Source: Trichomonas vaginalis G3 (Eukaryota; Parabasalia; Trichomonadida; Trichomonadidae). From it: a stretch of 64,000 nucleotides of DNA. The stretch lies in the NCBI RefSeq assembly GCF_026262505.1, contig NC_067206.1, positions 16,760,641 to 16,824,640 of the forward strand, in the 5' to 3' direction. The stretch's first letter is position 1. Each line of letters begins with the position of its first letter. The translations under genes and the position numbers were made by a program. Below the pieces are notes generated by a model, which was not told the DNA's origin, made no database searches, and saw only the letters and a program-made list of their open reading frames with translations. Of the stretch, positions 1-10,288 are shown one piece after another.

Positions 1-626
1 AGATAGTTTTCCTGTTGCTGTGTATGTGAACTTAGATACAGGAGATGACATGAAAGTTTTTAATACAAAGCTTCAAACGGTAGTGAGAGAACAACTGACT
101 GCGGAAGGACATCCATTACCTTCAGAAGTTACCATAGCATATATAATTTGAAACAAACTCAATAGATTTTAAAGTCGTCTCTGCAAAGAAGTCAGGTTTT
201 ACATTTAATGAAGCAGATGTATATTCGAATGAAAATTTCAAAGCTATTGCATGGTTAGATAATGACGATTGCTTTAAGAAAATATTTAAATACAGTGACT
301 CAACGATGTCAATAGATGACCTTCGTGGAATGTTACCATCGACGTTTACAGTTGAAGGTTCAGCAGGATTGCTTACAAGATTGTCAATTGGTGGCATTTG
401 GTCTCGTGAGAACATTGTTATAAAATCCAGTATAAGTGAATTTGCTGAAGAATCTATATTATGTCTTTCAAACTATATGTATTCGCCACCGAAGCATTAT
501 AGTATAACAAACTTTGTCAGTAAGTTTAACATAAGACTTGTCGAACCTTCTTCAATGAAAGATGTTGTGCTACCTAAAGATGGAAAGGATGGACTCATTA
601 TTGAAATGATTTTAATTGCATATTAA
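1..626 (+). pseudogene. Maverick structural protein, C-terminal part, broken
   Basis: This is the copy 1 counterpart of the 293-residue protein at 23912-24793, sharing the GIWSREN segment and the C-terminal half almost residue for residue. Its beginning lies beyond the window edge and the visible part is not one open frame. The same fold family is represented by the 285-residue protein of copy 2 (37690-38547), so a role as a virion or assembly protein is likely, though no function is proven. It is followed without a gap by the small gene at 627. Confidence 0.75.
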
Positions 627-823
627 ATGAGCTTGTTCTTGAAGGTCATTCATGATGAAATAACTGTTGTAGAAGATGTTAGCAATTGTTCAGACATTTT
701 GAAGCGTATAGATGATATAAGAAAGAAGTTTATGAATGAGAACGTTTATGTTGATTGACTTTCTCCAGTAACGAGAACTTTTATGAGATAATATTGAAGA
801 GAGATGATTTTAATATGGTGTAA
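627..823 (+). pseudogene. Small Maverick protein gene, broken counterpart of 23687-23911
   Basis: The ATG directly follows the stop of the upstream gene, and the stop directly precedes the ATG at 824, as in copy 2. The first part matches the 74-residue protein of copy 2 closely. It lacks the short GC-rich double hairpin that the copy 2 gene carries. It is broken here. No known domain is visible; position between two structural-type genes suggests a particle-related role, which is inference. Confidence 0.6.
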
Positions 824-1351
824 ATGGTAGCTTGGGCAGCTTTAGGCGCAATGGGAACAAAAGCATTAGCATTTGGAGCAAAAGCACTTGGAGCTTATGA
901 CGCAGTAAATAAAATGAGTGGAGGAAGGGTTTCAAAGACATTAGATGCAAATAAAGGAAAGATTGGAGGCTGGGTTGCAAAGAAGTTAAGATTAAATAAA
1001 ATAGGGCTCATAAATAAAGCATCCAATTTGGTTGCGACTGAGTCAGAAAATGCTTTAGGAAAGGACGATGAGTTTGCAAAACACGCAAAAGACTTTAATG
1101 ACCAGATGAAAGGTGAAACAATGCATTTAAATAGATTCGATGGAACTAAAGAAAATGTTTCTTCTCCACCAGTAGTTCTTCCGTATGGTCCCTATGGAAT
1201 GTATGGAAACCCTTACGAAAGACCATTTGACCCATTGACTGGTGGAAGTAACTGGTATCATTACGGACGAAGAAGAAAGACAGTCAAGTTGGAGACAGAC
1301 GTGAAGAAAGCAACTAAAAAGAAACCAAGGAAGAGAGTTATAAAGCAATGA
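824..1351 (+). CDS. Maverick 175-residue hydrophobic/basic structural-type protein
   Basis: Intact frame of 175 residues, differing from the copy 2 protein (23159-23686) at only about two positions. The N-terminus is an Ala/Gly-rich hydrophobic stretch (about residues 2-30), the middle has a Pro/Gly/Tyr-rich segment (about 115-145), and the C-terminus is strongly basic and ends in RKRVIKQ. That layout resembles small membrane-active or DNA-associated capsid-interior proteins of adenovirus-like particles, but the resemblance is only compositional. The gene starts at the first ATG after the stop of the preceding gene. I do not recognise a named family. Confidence 0.8.
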   Translation: MVAWAALGAMGTKALAFGAKALGAYDAVNKMSGGRVSKTLDANKGKIGGWVAKKLRLNKIGLINKASNLVATESENALGKDDEFAKHAKDFNDQMKGETMHLNRFDGTKENVSSPPVVLPYGPYGMYGNPYERPFDPLTGGSNWYHYGRRRKTVKLETDVKKATKKKPRKRVIKQ

Positions 1352-1490
1352 ATTCAACATGGTGAAAAAAGAGGTTAGATCTCACCACTTCACCTAAATT
1401 TATTTTTGTGCTATGTTTTCATACATGTGAGGGTGGTGATATCATTAATTTTTAAGTTTATTTTTACTGACAATTTTTATTTGGATGTAA

Positions 1491-1775
1491 ATGACAGAAC
1501 AAAAGCAACTCATTCGAATTCCACAGTATAACAAACATACATTTAAACATTTATTCTTCCTTCCTGAGCATAACATGTTCTTTCAAATACATCCGAGACC
1601 AGTTGACTTTTCATTGACTGTGTATAAAGATAGAAATAGTTATATCATTAAACCATACGATGACGAAGGTAAGTTATGTAAATTGTACGTTAAGAAGTTA
1701 GAGAAAGTTTATGGCTTCAAGTATGACTACAATAGGGTTAACACTGATGATGAAGATATTGAGGAAAATTTATGA
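1491..1775 (+). CDS. Maverick terminal gene, 94-residue protein
   Basis: A 94-residue protein lying just inside the element end. It is a diverged relative of the 106-residue protein encoded in both terminal repeats of copy 2: both open with a short lead, then a KHLFFLPE / KNLFFVPR block, a tyrosine-rich middle and an acidic C-terminus. Upstream is a T-rich leader shared with copy 2. Because the gene sits within the terminal repeat, an intact element would be expected to carry two copies. Function unknown. Confidence 0.75.
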   Translation: MTEQKQLIRIPQYNKHTFKHLFFLPEHNMFFQIHPRPVDFSLTVYKDRNSYIIKPYDDEGKLCKLYVKKLEKVYGFKYDYNRVNTDDEDIEENL

Positions 1776-2016
1776 GAACATTAGTGAAGTCGTTAGTGAG
1801 AACGATAGTGAGAACGATAGTGAGAACGTTTATTTTTACATTATTGAGTTCGTTAGTGAAGTGAAGTGGTTGGCGGCTTTGTAAATATTTAAGGTTAAGT
1901 TAGTGTTGTCGTTTGTGTTGTAAAATATACGTTAACGGTTTTGTAAAGTGTCAAATTCACATATCATGGGTAAGGTGGAACGCAGTGCCTCCGTACCCAT
2001 GATATGTTTACTAACT
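1776..2016. repeat. Terminal repeat of Maverick copy 1 with a perfect end hairpin
   Basis: No gene. It starts with short GTGAGAACGATA direct repeats (about 1795-1835), then a stretch nearly identical to the copy 2 ends (TTTTGTAAAGTGTCAAATTC, 1939-1958). It ends with a hairpin with perfect 14-bp arms, ACATATCATGGGTA (1959-1972) and its complement (1994-2007), around a 21-base loop. The 86 bp from 2017 to the next element holds nothing I recognise. Confidence 0.75.
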
Positions 2017-2102
2017 ATCGTAGATCTACGTCATTACATAAATTTCACTCAACCATCAATAGAAAACAGCTACTCAAAACTTAAATCTTTTGGAAGAGTT
2101 AA

Positions 2103-2199
2103 GGGTATAGTAAACTCAAAATTCTAGAGTTTTGAGAGTGCCAATAAACTCTATAGGCCTATATATATCTATATTTTAAAGGAGAGGTTACGCCATAAT
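2103..2199 (+). repeat. Left inverted terminal repeat of the Kolobok-like element
   Basis: It pairs with 5912-6010. Best-kept blocks are the outer GGGTATAGT, a central AGTTTTGA and the inner GAGAGGTTACGCCATAAT. The repeat is interrupted by several substitutions and short gaps. Confidence 0.7.
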
Positions 2200-2488
2200 A
2201 TTTGATATTATAAATTATTAATTCAAAATAAAAGTAGAAAATGAAACTAATTTTATTCTAACCTATATAAATATATCAATAATCTGAAATGATTATAGTC
2301 TGAACTATATTTTACCAGGTTATCAAATATAAGAGAAATGAAATAAGGCATAAAAATATCATAGCATAATTATTGGATAAATGCATTAATAAATTATTTA
2401 TATCATAATGAGAAAAAATCAAAATAAGAAAATGAGCATAATAATAATTTAATTAAAAACAAAAACAATAAATAAAATGTAATTTTCG

Positions 2489-3598
2489 TTAATCAAAGTC
2501 ATCAATGTCTTCGTCTTCTGATTCCCATTCAGACTTGAAAACTTGATAATCTCCTCCTGGTACACTCTGAATGGATTTTTTGTATTTGTTCTGTTTTTTA
2601 GAACCTTTTGTAACAGTTTTTTGTTTCAATATCATTTTGGAGTAACAATTCTCTTCAAATGATTTGACACAATCTTCTGAAAGTGGGGGAAGATGTAATG
2701 CTTTTTGTATATCTCCGAGAAAATGCTCTGGATCATTCCATTCTAAGATTGCAACGTTAACTCTAATGTTAATGTTCTTCCAGGCTCTTGATTTGTCCAA
2801 ATAGCATGCAATTTTGGAGTTAAACGCTTCATTCATGCAGGTAGATCCAATGGAAGAAACTTTGGAAACTATGGGTGTCCATTTGTGAACCCAGTCATAG
2901 AGCATGAATTGAAGTTGGATCGAATTGACACCTTTTTGCCATTCAAAGCATTTGTAATTGTGCGGTTCGCAAAAAGAATGATTGCCTACGTAATGGTAGA
3001 CACAATTCTCCCACATTTTCGTACGTTTGTCAATATTTTCTTCGGCAAAACATGACCAAAGCCACATACTTAGGCTTGCATTCAGACCCCAGAAAGGTCT
3101 CTCTATTTTTTCAATCTTCTGAGTCTTGTCGTTGAAAACTTCAACTGTCTTATGAGAAGCTGAGAACTTTGTAAAATCTTTTGAGATATTTTTTGATACA
3201 TGACCTGGATCGAATCTTTCAAGATGAGAGACGCCAAATTCTTTAAAGACAGAGACACTTTTGTTATCTCGGTCTTTAATAATCTCTTTAACATCTTTCA
3301 AGATATTGTATTTCTTTAATTGCTTCAAGATGATTCGAGTTCCAGCACTTTCCATATTGTTGGAAGCTCCGGAATACTGAGCATGCTGTCTGTTTCCACC
3401 AATATGGTTGATGTTCACGCATGCAAGAACTCTTTTTGTGACAGCATCGAGCGCAGTTACTGTACAACTTGGCGAGTTTCGCCTGTGCGTCCATCTTGCA
3501 TCAATGGATAAGTAACCACTGAAGGACTTTCTCGACAGCATTAGGGAAATACTTTTAAGTCTTTTAATCTTATCGTCACAAAATCTCTGTTGTCTCAT
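2489..3598 (-). CDS. DDE transposase, Kolobok/Mutator-like
   Basis: An uninterrupted 369-residue protein. It shows a first acidic motif SIDARW (about residue 31), a block NNMESAGTRIILKQL (about 80-95), a second acidic site IIKDRDNKS (about 107-114) and FDPGHVSK (about 129-136). This D-x-x-H arrangement is shared by Kolobok, hAT and Mutator-type DDE transposases; TTAA flanks favour Kolobok. The basic region near residue 330 is followed by an acidic tail ending DEDIDDFD. A stop lies in frame just upstream of the ATG, so the start is secure; no THAP-type zinc finger precedes the domain. It would cut and rejoin element ends in the nucleus. The uninterrupted frame despite diverged ends suggests it may still have been functional recently. 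Confidence 0.75.
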   Translation of the reverse strand: MRQQRFCDDKIKRLKSISLMLSRKSFSGYLSIDARWTHRRNSPSCTVTALDAVTKRVLACVNINHIGGNRQHAQYSGASNNMESAGTRIILKQLKKYNILKDVKEIIKDRDNKSVSVFKEFGVSHLERFDPGHVSKNISKDFTKFSASHKTVEVFNDKTQKIEKIERPFWGLNASLSMWLWSCFAEENIDKRTKMWENCVYHYVGNHSFCEPHNYKCFEWQKGVNSIQLQFMLYDWVHKWTPIVSKVSSIGSTCMNEAFNSKIACYLDKSRAWKNINIRVNVAILEWNDPEHFLGDIQKALHLPPLSEDCVKSFEENCYSKMILKQKTVTKGSKKQNKYKKSIQSVPGGDYQVFKSEWESEDEDIDDFD

Positions 3599-3623
3599 GA
3601 CGGCAAACCCAAATTTTAGCTAA

Positions 3624-3629
3624 AAGTGA
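3624..3629 (-). promoter_or_regulatory. Initiator TCACTT upstream of the transposase
   Basis: On the minus strand TCACTT matches the trichomonad initiator TCAYWW. Its A lies 29 bases before the transposase ATG. A near-identical stretch, TGTCACTTTTAGCTAAAATT, occurs in the other orientation at about 4489-4508. Confidence 0.5.
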
Positions 3630-3792
3630 CAGGTGAAAAAAAAACGTTTAGTATTAAAAAAAAACCGATGAGAGCTTCGTTCGAAATATAGAGGGAACTG
3701 AGAATGCGCAACCATTCTCAGGGAATATTGGATGCTATTCCCGTTCCCTCTGTATGGAAAATTGAGGTTTTCAAAGGGAGTTAAAATAATAT

Positions 3793-4145
3793 CAAATTTA
3801 TACTAATTTACTTCAAAATACAAAAGTATTTGACAGCTAAAATTAGTTACTTTAGCAAGCCTATCAATACCCTTTTACGATTATTGCTACTTTTTCGAAA
3901 TAAAAGTAAAAACAAATTTATACTAATTTACTTCAAAATACAAAAGTATTTGACAGCTAAAATTAGTTACTTTAGCAAGCCTATCAATACCCTTTTACGA
4001 TTATTGCTACTTTTTCGAAATAAAAGTAAAAACAAATTTATACTAATTTACTTCAAAATACAAAAGTATTTGACAGCTAAAATTAGTTACTTTAGCAAGC
4101 CTATCAATACCCTTTTACGATTATTGCTACTTTTTCGAAATAAAA
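3793..4145. repeat. Three 120-bp tandem repeats
   Basis: Copies start at 3793, 3913 and 4033 and are nearly identical; the third fades out near 4145. The unit is AT-rich and contains no hairpin. A reading frame runs through all three because 120 is divisible by three, but nothing supports translation. Confidence 0.9.
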
Positions 4146-4243
4146 TAAATTTATTATCAAAAACCTTTTTTCTTAGTAAAAATAAACGAAATTTTTTACC
4201 TTATGAACTTTTGATGGAAATATGCAAATTTAAAATAATAAAG

Positions 4244-4370
4244 AAAGCCGCGAGCGAAGCGATCGGCTTAGTTCGAAGATTTTGATTCAAATCTTTGCTG
4301 ATCTGTAATTCGCGGAAGCCGCGAGCGAATCGAGCGGCTTAGGTCTAAGATTTTGATTCAAATCTTTGCT
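4244..4370. repeat. Duplicated segment with a GC-rich core
   Basis: Two copies (4244-4299 and 4315-4370) share a GAAGCCGCGAGCGAA core with an inverted GCCG/CGGC pair, followed by GATTTTGATTCAAATCTTTGCT, itself an imperfect palindrome (GATTT/AAATC). They lie inside the Kolobok-like element. Confidence 0.7.
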
Positions 4371-5911
4371 TATATTCCTTAAATTCTTTATGAAACTCGC
4401 AACAGTTCCATAAAAAATTTTAAATTCTAAACTGTCGAAATTACCGATCGGTAATCACACCCTTCACGGATGTGTCACTTTTACAGGCGTGTCACTTTTA
4501 GCTAAAATTACCCCTACTCGTCTCATGACACCACTCTTCACAGGGGGCTTAGTTCCACAAAGAGAAAGAAAGCGAGCACCTTTTGTATATGGCATTCCGG
4601 TCATTATGCAAGCACCAAGCATCTGTCGCGCTGAGAGTCGACGACGTTCGTGGAGTAAAATGTTATGCATTGCCTTTGTTTTCCGTTTTTGGTGAACAAT
4701 ATGGCCCATACAACAACAAAAAAATGAAATCCCGCCAAAAGTGAAAATTGAATAAAAAGTAATAATTAATAAATATATACTATATCATTAGATGAATATT
4801 TTGGAATAACATTTTAAAATCGAGGTTTTTCAATGGATAACGGTTCAATCAAAAATTTGAAAAAATGGAACATTTCTGTCGTTTCAAAATTCCAAAATAA
4901 CGTTTCTATTCCTCTCAAAAGTAAAAATAAACTTTATTGGGGAAAAAATATTTTTATTTTCCAAAAAAAAATGAAAACCTTAAATGCAAATCTAATTTTG
5001 ATGCTTTTGTTTGTGATTTTTTGGATTTCGAAAAAAATTTGAAAATTCAGACAAGTTACCATTAACACTAATACGTTTCAGCGAGTCGGTCCCATCAGAG
5101 AAATTTTCATAAATCGGCGATATAATTTATTATTTCAGCAAAATATTCTCAGATCCAACTAGAATAAGGTCATATTATACAAATTTAGCAAAGGCTAGTT
5201 ATCCTACCTATTCAATTAACTTTAATTTTAAATAATTCAAGACAATTCTCAAAATTACCTTAATAATCGCGTTCTCTTCGCAAAATGACGATTCATCATT
5301 CACTACCAGCATAACTGAGGGCTTGTGCTCACAGAATAATACAGATAATTTACTTATTAATGCAAAATTTAGTACCAAAAGGTAATCATAGAAGATACAA
5401 AAAAAGTTTCTTTATTTTGATTGCTGATTTTATTTCTTCTAAAATTTACCAAATCTAAAAAATCCAAAATTGAATGCTATTGAATTTCATGTTTATGTAA
5501 CATATACTATTTATTATATAAGGAATAAAAATTTTATAGTTTTAATCAAAAATAAAGGTGTACTAAATGCATACAAAACAAGGTATTTTTTACTCATCCA
5601 AAATATGTTAACAGTGCTATTTATATAATCAATATCCGAATTTCGAAATCATTTTGATGAAATCTTTATTTTAAAATTGAGTTGACTGTTAAAATCACCC
5701 GAGAAGAGGGATTATCTCAATGAAAAGTGCATAAAATAGCAAACGCACAAGATGGCACTATGCAGCTTTATATTGTTATACAGGATGAACATATAAAATG
5801 TTTGGAAAACACTTACTTCGTTCTACAAATGTGTATCTCTTTATATCAAAGATTCTTCTCAAATTATTGAGAGACTTCTCTCAAAAAAAGGAAAATTTGA
5901 TAACTAAAAAA
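4371..5911. other. Non-coding interior of the Kolobok-like element
   Basis: AT-rich sequence without a supportable gene. A short GC-richer stretch (about 4440-4710) repeats the TGTCACTTTTAGCTAAAATT motif found ahead of the transposase, in opposite orientation. I see no further ordered structure. Confidence 0.6.
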
Positions 5912-6010
5912 ATTATGGCATAACCTCTCGTTTTGCATAGATATATATTTACATGGTCACAGAGCTTATTTTCATTGTCAAAACTTAAAAATTTTTAGTG
6001 GACTATACCC
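5912..6010 (-). repeat. Right inverted terminal repeat of the Kolobok-like element
   Basis: Inverted partner of 2103-2199, ending ACTATACCC next to TTAA at 6011-6014. The inner block reads ATTATGGCATAACCTCTC on the plus strand. Confidence 0.7.
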
Positions 6011-6049
6011 TTAAATAATAATTTTATTTTTATTTATTGATGAATTATG

Positions 6050-6106
6050 GGGTCGTTATCGATTTTGTAATTTAATCGTTATCGTCTTTTTCTAAACGTG
6101 CATTTT
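6050..6106 (+). repeat. Left 57-bp inverted end
   Basis: Exact reverse complement of 11195-11251. Similarity stops abruptly at 6107. Confidence 0.9.
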
Positions 6107-6521
6107 GGAACTAAATCGCATATAACTTTAAAATGACTTAATATTTAAAGGTTTATGTGGTAAATATCAACGAAATGTAATATTAATATGTGCACCATAT
6201 ATGAATTACAGACATTTGAGCAATTCGAAATTTCATCGCGTTATATATTCATTTAAATTAGATCAAATCAACATTGCAATTATAAAACCATTACACATCC
6301 AGTCAATATTTTTCAATTTCATGCGAATTATATCATTATTACACATTTTAAAATGGCGAAATATAGTCCAAAAATAAACTTCGTTTTAAACTCAATTCTC
6401 ACACATATTCGGATTAAATCATATGTGACTCATATGATCATACATCTCATTTGAGGTCTAAAAAATGATTTACCGAGAAAACTTGCATTCGAACTAAAAT
6501 TTACTAAATTTAATCAAATTG

Positions 6522-6785
6522 GTTTACAAACGTAAATTTTATGCCAAATATTTACGTTTGTAAACTAATTAAGTAAATTTATAGCACTTTTTTTCTCGAT
6601 GCAATAATTTGAACTACGAGTTTACCAAATTAGTTTACAAACGTAAAGTTTATGCCAAATATTTACGTTTGTAAACTAATTGAGTAAATTTATAGCACTT
6701 TTTCTCGATGCAATAATTTGAACTACGAGTTTACCAAATTAGTTTACAAACGTAAAGTTTATGCCAAATATTTACGTTTGTAAAC
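6522..6785. repeat. Hairpin triplet, about 110-bp period
   Basis: Three hairpins (6522-6565, 6633-6676, 6742-6785) with arms GTTTACAAACGTAAA and its complement around a 14-base centre. The surrounding unit repeats every 109-111 bp and includes GCACTTTTTCTCGATGC after each hairpin. The first copy differs slightly from the other two. Confidence 0.9.
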
Positions 6786-7207
6786 TAATTGAGTAAATTT
6801 ATAGCACTTTTTTCTCGATGCAATAATTTGAACGACAAGTTAATGTAATTAGTGTTCTCATGTTTACAATTCAATATGTCTATGCATATTATATATGCAA
6901 ATTCTATAAATAAAATATTATTAAATAAAATTCTTTTCAATTCCTTAAAAATAGCGTTTCTTTTGAATAAAAAATGATTTTTAACTGATTTTAGGACACT
7001 TTCTATTTCAAAAAAATACCTGAATTTAATTTTCTGATGCAAAATTTATGCTTTTTATCATGAAATTCCTTTTTCAAATTTTTTTGGATTTTTTTCCATT
7101 TTGAATATAGTTAATTTTACTTTATTTCACATTCTATTAAGAAATACTTAGGCCAATCTAGGGCTGTACAAAATCGAGAAAAACATTGCCGTGCGGTAAT
7201 ATAGGGT
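6786..7207. other. AT-rich spacer, nothing recognised
   Basis: One more partial repeat tail near 6800-6830, then plain AT-rich sequence. The minus-strand frame here has no recognisable content. Confidence 0.5.
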
Positions 7208-7281
7208 CAAAAAAATCGCGCCTCGGCGGCTCCGCCGCCTCGGCACTATTAAGTGCGCATTATATTTAATATGTCCTTTTT
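7208..7281 (+). repeat. Left arm of the second-level inverted repeat
   Basis: It pairs with 10212-10288: AAAAAAATCG, a CG-rich block GCCTCGGCGGC...CCGCCTCGGCAC, and TATTTAATATGTCC followed by a pyrimidine run. The CG-rich block can itself fold back. About 90% of the aligned arm matches, judged by eye. Confidence 0.8.
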
Positions 7282-7579
7282 TTTTCTTTTTTTTTCTTCT
7301 TCTTTTCCTTTCCTTCTTCCTCTCCTTCCTCTTCTTTCCTTCTCCTTCTCTTTTTACAACAACGTCGAAGATCTTAGAATTTGATTGTTGGAAAAGCATC
7401 TATTTCAGATAAAGGATGCCTTTCTCACAGTCAAGATACGAGGGTCCTGACTGAAACGTTCTCAAAAAGCCTGAGATGGTAATTCTCTGATCACTCATAG
7501 ATGGGCAGGTAGTCATTGCTGACAATACCTGTCTTTATGCATGCACGCTTTCATGTATATGGGTTTACACTATCAATTC

Positions 7580-8215
7580 GCAAAGTTGTTCCGAATTCTT
7601 CCAAAATGGAAGGACCCGAAACAACTTTGCTTGTTAACGATACAGACGCATTACTTTGCATTGATACTGTGCTGAGTTGTGTAGAAAGTTTGATTAGAGT
7701 TGTTTTGTTCTGGTATCTCTCATCTTCTGATGAGAGAAATCAAAGCAACACAACTCTAATGAGTTTGTTTTCACTCATTTGTATGTAGGTTTTTAGTTCG
7801 ATTGGAGCTGCTTCATAATGAGATCTCTCATCAATTGATGAGGGAGATCATAACAAAGCAGCTCTAATGTATATGCTCGTATTAACCGGTGTTGTAATGC
7901 GTTGTAACGTCAGCTTGTAGTTCGTTTGGGGCCACTTCACATTGAGATGAGAAGAAATGATTAAAGGACTCTGAAAGGCTTTGGCCGTTGATGTTGTAAT
8001 CGCATTACTTGGAACTAGCTGGATGCTATGCTGTGTAGAATGTTCGATTAGAGCTGTTTTGATATGATTTTTCTCATCATAAGATTGGAGGAATCATAGC
8101 AAAACAACTCTAATGGGTTTACCATCATCTACTTGTATGTAGATGTTTGGGAAATTGTCTTGTTAATCGATTTTCGAGATGACTTTCAAATGCTATCATC
8201 AAATGACAAACAAGT
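7580..8215. repeat. Hairpin array, left side of the nested element
   Basis: Imperfect hairpins at about 7580-7630, 7694-7760, 7802-7868, 7925-7975 (degraded), 8048-8114 and 8148-8210, spaced 100-123 bp. Most share an outer TTRGAGYTG arm and an inner CTCTCATC/GATGAGAG pair with a 4-base loop. Similar in family to the array at 9833-10143 on the other side of the core. Confidence 0.8.
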
Positions 8216-8304
8216 CTAAGATTTCTCGACAATACATCAAATCATGATGTTTGTAAGTGCAATGAGATTAGAGTTTTTGAAGGAATGACAAGAGAAGTAG
8301 GGAA

Positions 8305-9653
8305 GCTCGGCATTCGCCGAGCAAATTAAAAATTAACGTATGGATTAAATTTTAAGAGGAATTCAATTTTAATTACGGGTTGTTCAAATATTGATTAATA
8401 TAAATTTATTAATAAGAATAAACAATTTTTGTTTTTGAATTTATTCAATTTATAGCTTTACATATAGTTTCAAAATTGTACAACTATGATTATTTCAACA
8501 ACAAAAATATCTTACTTTTTCACTTCACTTTCACCCTCACTTTTTCCGTAATTCAAATTTCAACATTATGTATTTTAATTCCTTATAGTATTTTTAACAT
8601 AATTAATCAAATAATAATTGGAAGTTCTGAACTCACTTTTTCCGTAATTCAAAATCAAAAATATGAATAATATATCTATTTATTATATACTAATGCTATT
8701 TTCAACTAGAAGTGAGGTACGGTAATCTTACAGATTCCCGTAACTCAATTTTACGGAAAAAGTGCAGTAAACTACTCAATTTACGGAAAAAGTGTCGTAA
8801 ACTATTGATGTGGCGGTAAAATCACGGTAATTCACGGAAAGCTATATGCGAAAATTTGAAATTATACAAAATCGAGCGAAACACTTTTAAATAGGTTGTT
8901 CTCGTATTTAAAATACTATTCCCAGATTTATTGTCGTCAGAATATTTCCAAATTTTTGCCGATTTACAAAAAATGATTTACAAAGCATATTTTTTAATCT
9001 AAAAAATTCCTAAAAAAAGGAACCGGTGTGCGGAAACCTCGGTAAATTACCGCGGTTCCCGTTGGGACTGCCATAGGCCAATCCCTGTGGGACCCAGTGG
9101 TAATTTTCCATGGAAACCACTCAGTGGGAACATTTTTTATTTTTGACGGAAAAAATTCTAAATATTTTTTTCATTTTTTGATTTTTGAATTTTTTTTGGA
9201 ATTAGAGAATAAAATTTAAAGCGATAGATATGCTTGATTATTCAAGATATTGATATTAAATCAGAAATCAATGGTAAATAAAGAGTTTTATAAAAACTTA
9301 CCACGTGGTAAGATGAAGTGACCACAAATTGAGTTGTGGTACATAAAAATTACCACAAAATTGAGAACTTTTCCCACAAATTGAGATTTTTTACCATAAA
9401 ATGAACGATGGATATCCACGAAAGTTACCACAACTCACTTCTCGCGCAAAATATGTTTAATATTACACATTAAATACATTTATCAACATTAATTATTTTG
9501 AATTGTGGTAAAACGATATGTCACATATTTTTTTATAAAAATTTGTAAAAATGTTTATTTTAATTTATATAATTAAATATTAAAATTTTAAATTTTGAAA
9601 TAAAATAAATTAAATTCGTCCGTTATCTTTAATTCGCTCGGCGAATGCCGAGC
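8305..9653. repeat. Innermost inverted pair around a non-coding core
   Basis: Each end is a perfect 18-base hairpin (8305-8322 and 9636-9653; GCTCGGC arms with a 4-base centre) within a longer inverted match of about 33 bases. The 1.3-kb core is AT-rich and without genes. It contains copies of TTTACGGAAAAAGTG (around 8750-8800), stretches matching CTCACTTTTTCCGTAATTC (8536-8652), and a short CG-richer patch at 9020-9125. Confidence 0.75.
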
Positions 9654-9832
9654 TTACGTACTCATGTATTCCTTCTTGTTACAACTCGAACAAGAACATC
9701 ACCTTTAACATATTATCAAGAAGCCCACTATAAACTTTTCATTTGATGAGTTTTGAATCGCGAGCTTCTTGATAGTCAAACTACGCACCAGCACTACAAC
9801 TTCTTTCACCCGAACTAATACAAATTTACACA

Positions 9833-10143
9833 TTGGAGCTGCTTTGCTCTGAGAACTCTCATCGAGTGATGAGAGTTCTCAGAGCAAAGCAGTTCTAACC
9901 GAACTACGCACAAACACTCCAACTTAAAGCAACCAAATCAATACGATTATATACAATGGAACTGCCTTACTCTTATTTCTCTCATCTATTGATGAGAGAT
10001 CTCAGAATGAGGCAGTTCCAATCGAACTACTCACAGACAGTCCAGCTAACCAAACCGAATCAATACACATATATACATTGGAGCTACTTTACTCTGAGTT
10101 CTCTCATCAATTGATGAGAGATTTCAAAGTAAAGCAGCTCCAA
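9833..10143. repeat. Hairpin array, right side, 120-bp period
   Basis: Three 64-66-base hairpins (9833-9898, 9957-10020, 10079-10143), each with arms of about 30 bases and a 4-base loop between CTCTCATC and GATGAGAG. Two or three mismatches in the first, more in the others. Spacer sequences (CGAACTAC...CCAAATCAATAC) are also conserved. Confidence 0.9.
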
Positions 10144-10211
10144 AAAGAAAGTGAGAAGAAAAGAAGGAAAAAGAGAAGAAAGAAAAGAAGGAGAGAGAAA
10201 GAGGAAAAGAG

Positions 10212-10288
10212 AAAAAAAGGACATATTAAATATGATATGCTGTTTTTAGTGCCGAGGCGGCGAAGCCGCCGAGGCACGATTTTTTTGG
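10212..10288 (-). repeat. Right arm of the second-level inverted repeat
   Basis: Partner of 7208-7281. The core GTGCCGAGGCGGC-GAA-GCCGCCGAGGCAC forms a short hairpin with two adjacent mismatches. Confidence 0.8.

Larger units (their letters stand above)
1..2016 (+). mobile_element. Maverick/Polinton copy 1, right-hand end only
   Basis: The left part lies outside the window. What remains is four genes reading towards the element end, in the same order as the left end of copy 2 (22488-24793) read backwards, and nearly identical to it through the 175-residue protein. The terminal gene and the end sequence belong to a different but related end type. The end is placed near 2016 because similarity with the copy 2 end continues past the GTACCC motif (1993-1998) into a TTACTAA/ATATTAAT stretch and then stops. 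The family call rests on the shared genes. This copy is incomplete and shows about two breaks in the visible part. Confidence 0.85.
2103..6010 (-). mobile_element. Kolobok-like DNA transposon, 3.9 kb
   Basis: The two ends are inverted repeats of about 98 bp (2103-2199 and 5912-6010) starting GGGTATAGT and sharing an inner GAGAGGTTAYGCCATAAT block, with scattered differences between. TTAA lies immediately outside each end (2099-2102 and 6011-6014). TTAA duplication and a DDE transposase with a D-x-x-H motif fit the Kolobok superfamily. Inside is one transposase gene on the minus strand and about 2.3 kb of non-coding DNA with tandem repeats. The divergence of the end repeats suggests an older insertion than Maverick copy 2. 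Confidence 0.75.

Noticed and set aside
3830-4285. 151-residue frame across the 120-bp repeats
   Set aside because: Repeat-driven open frame, rich in Leu/Phe/Lys from AT-rich DNA, with no homologous content.
4464-4709. Small genes on either strand near 4.5 kb
   Set aside because: The overlapping frames have no convincing composition, and the region is repeated promoter-like sequence inside the Kolobok-like element.
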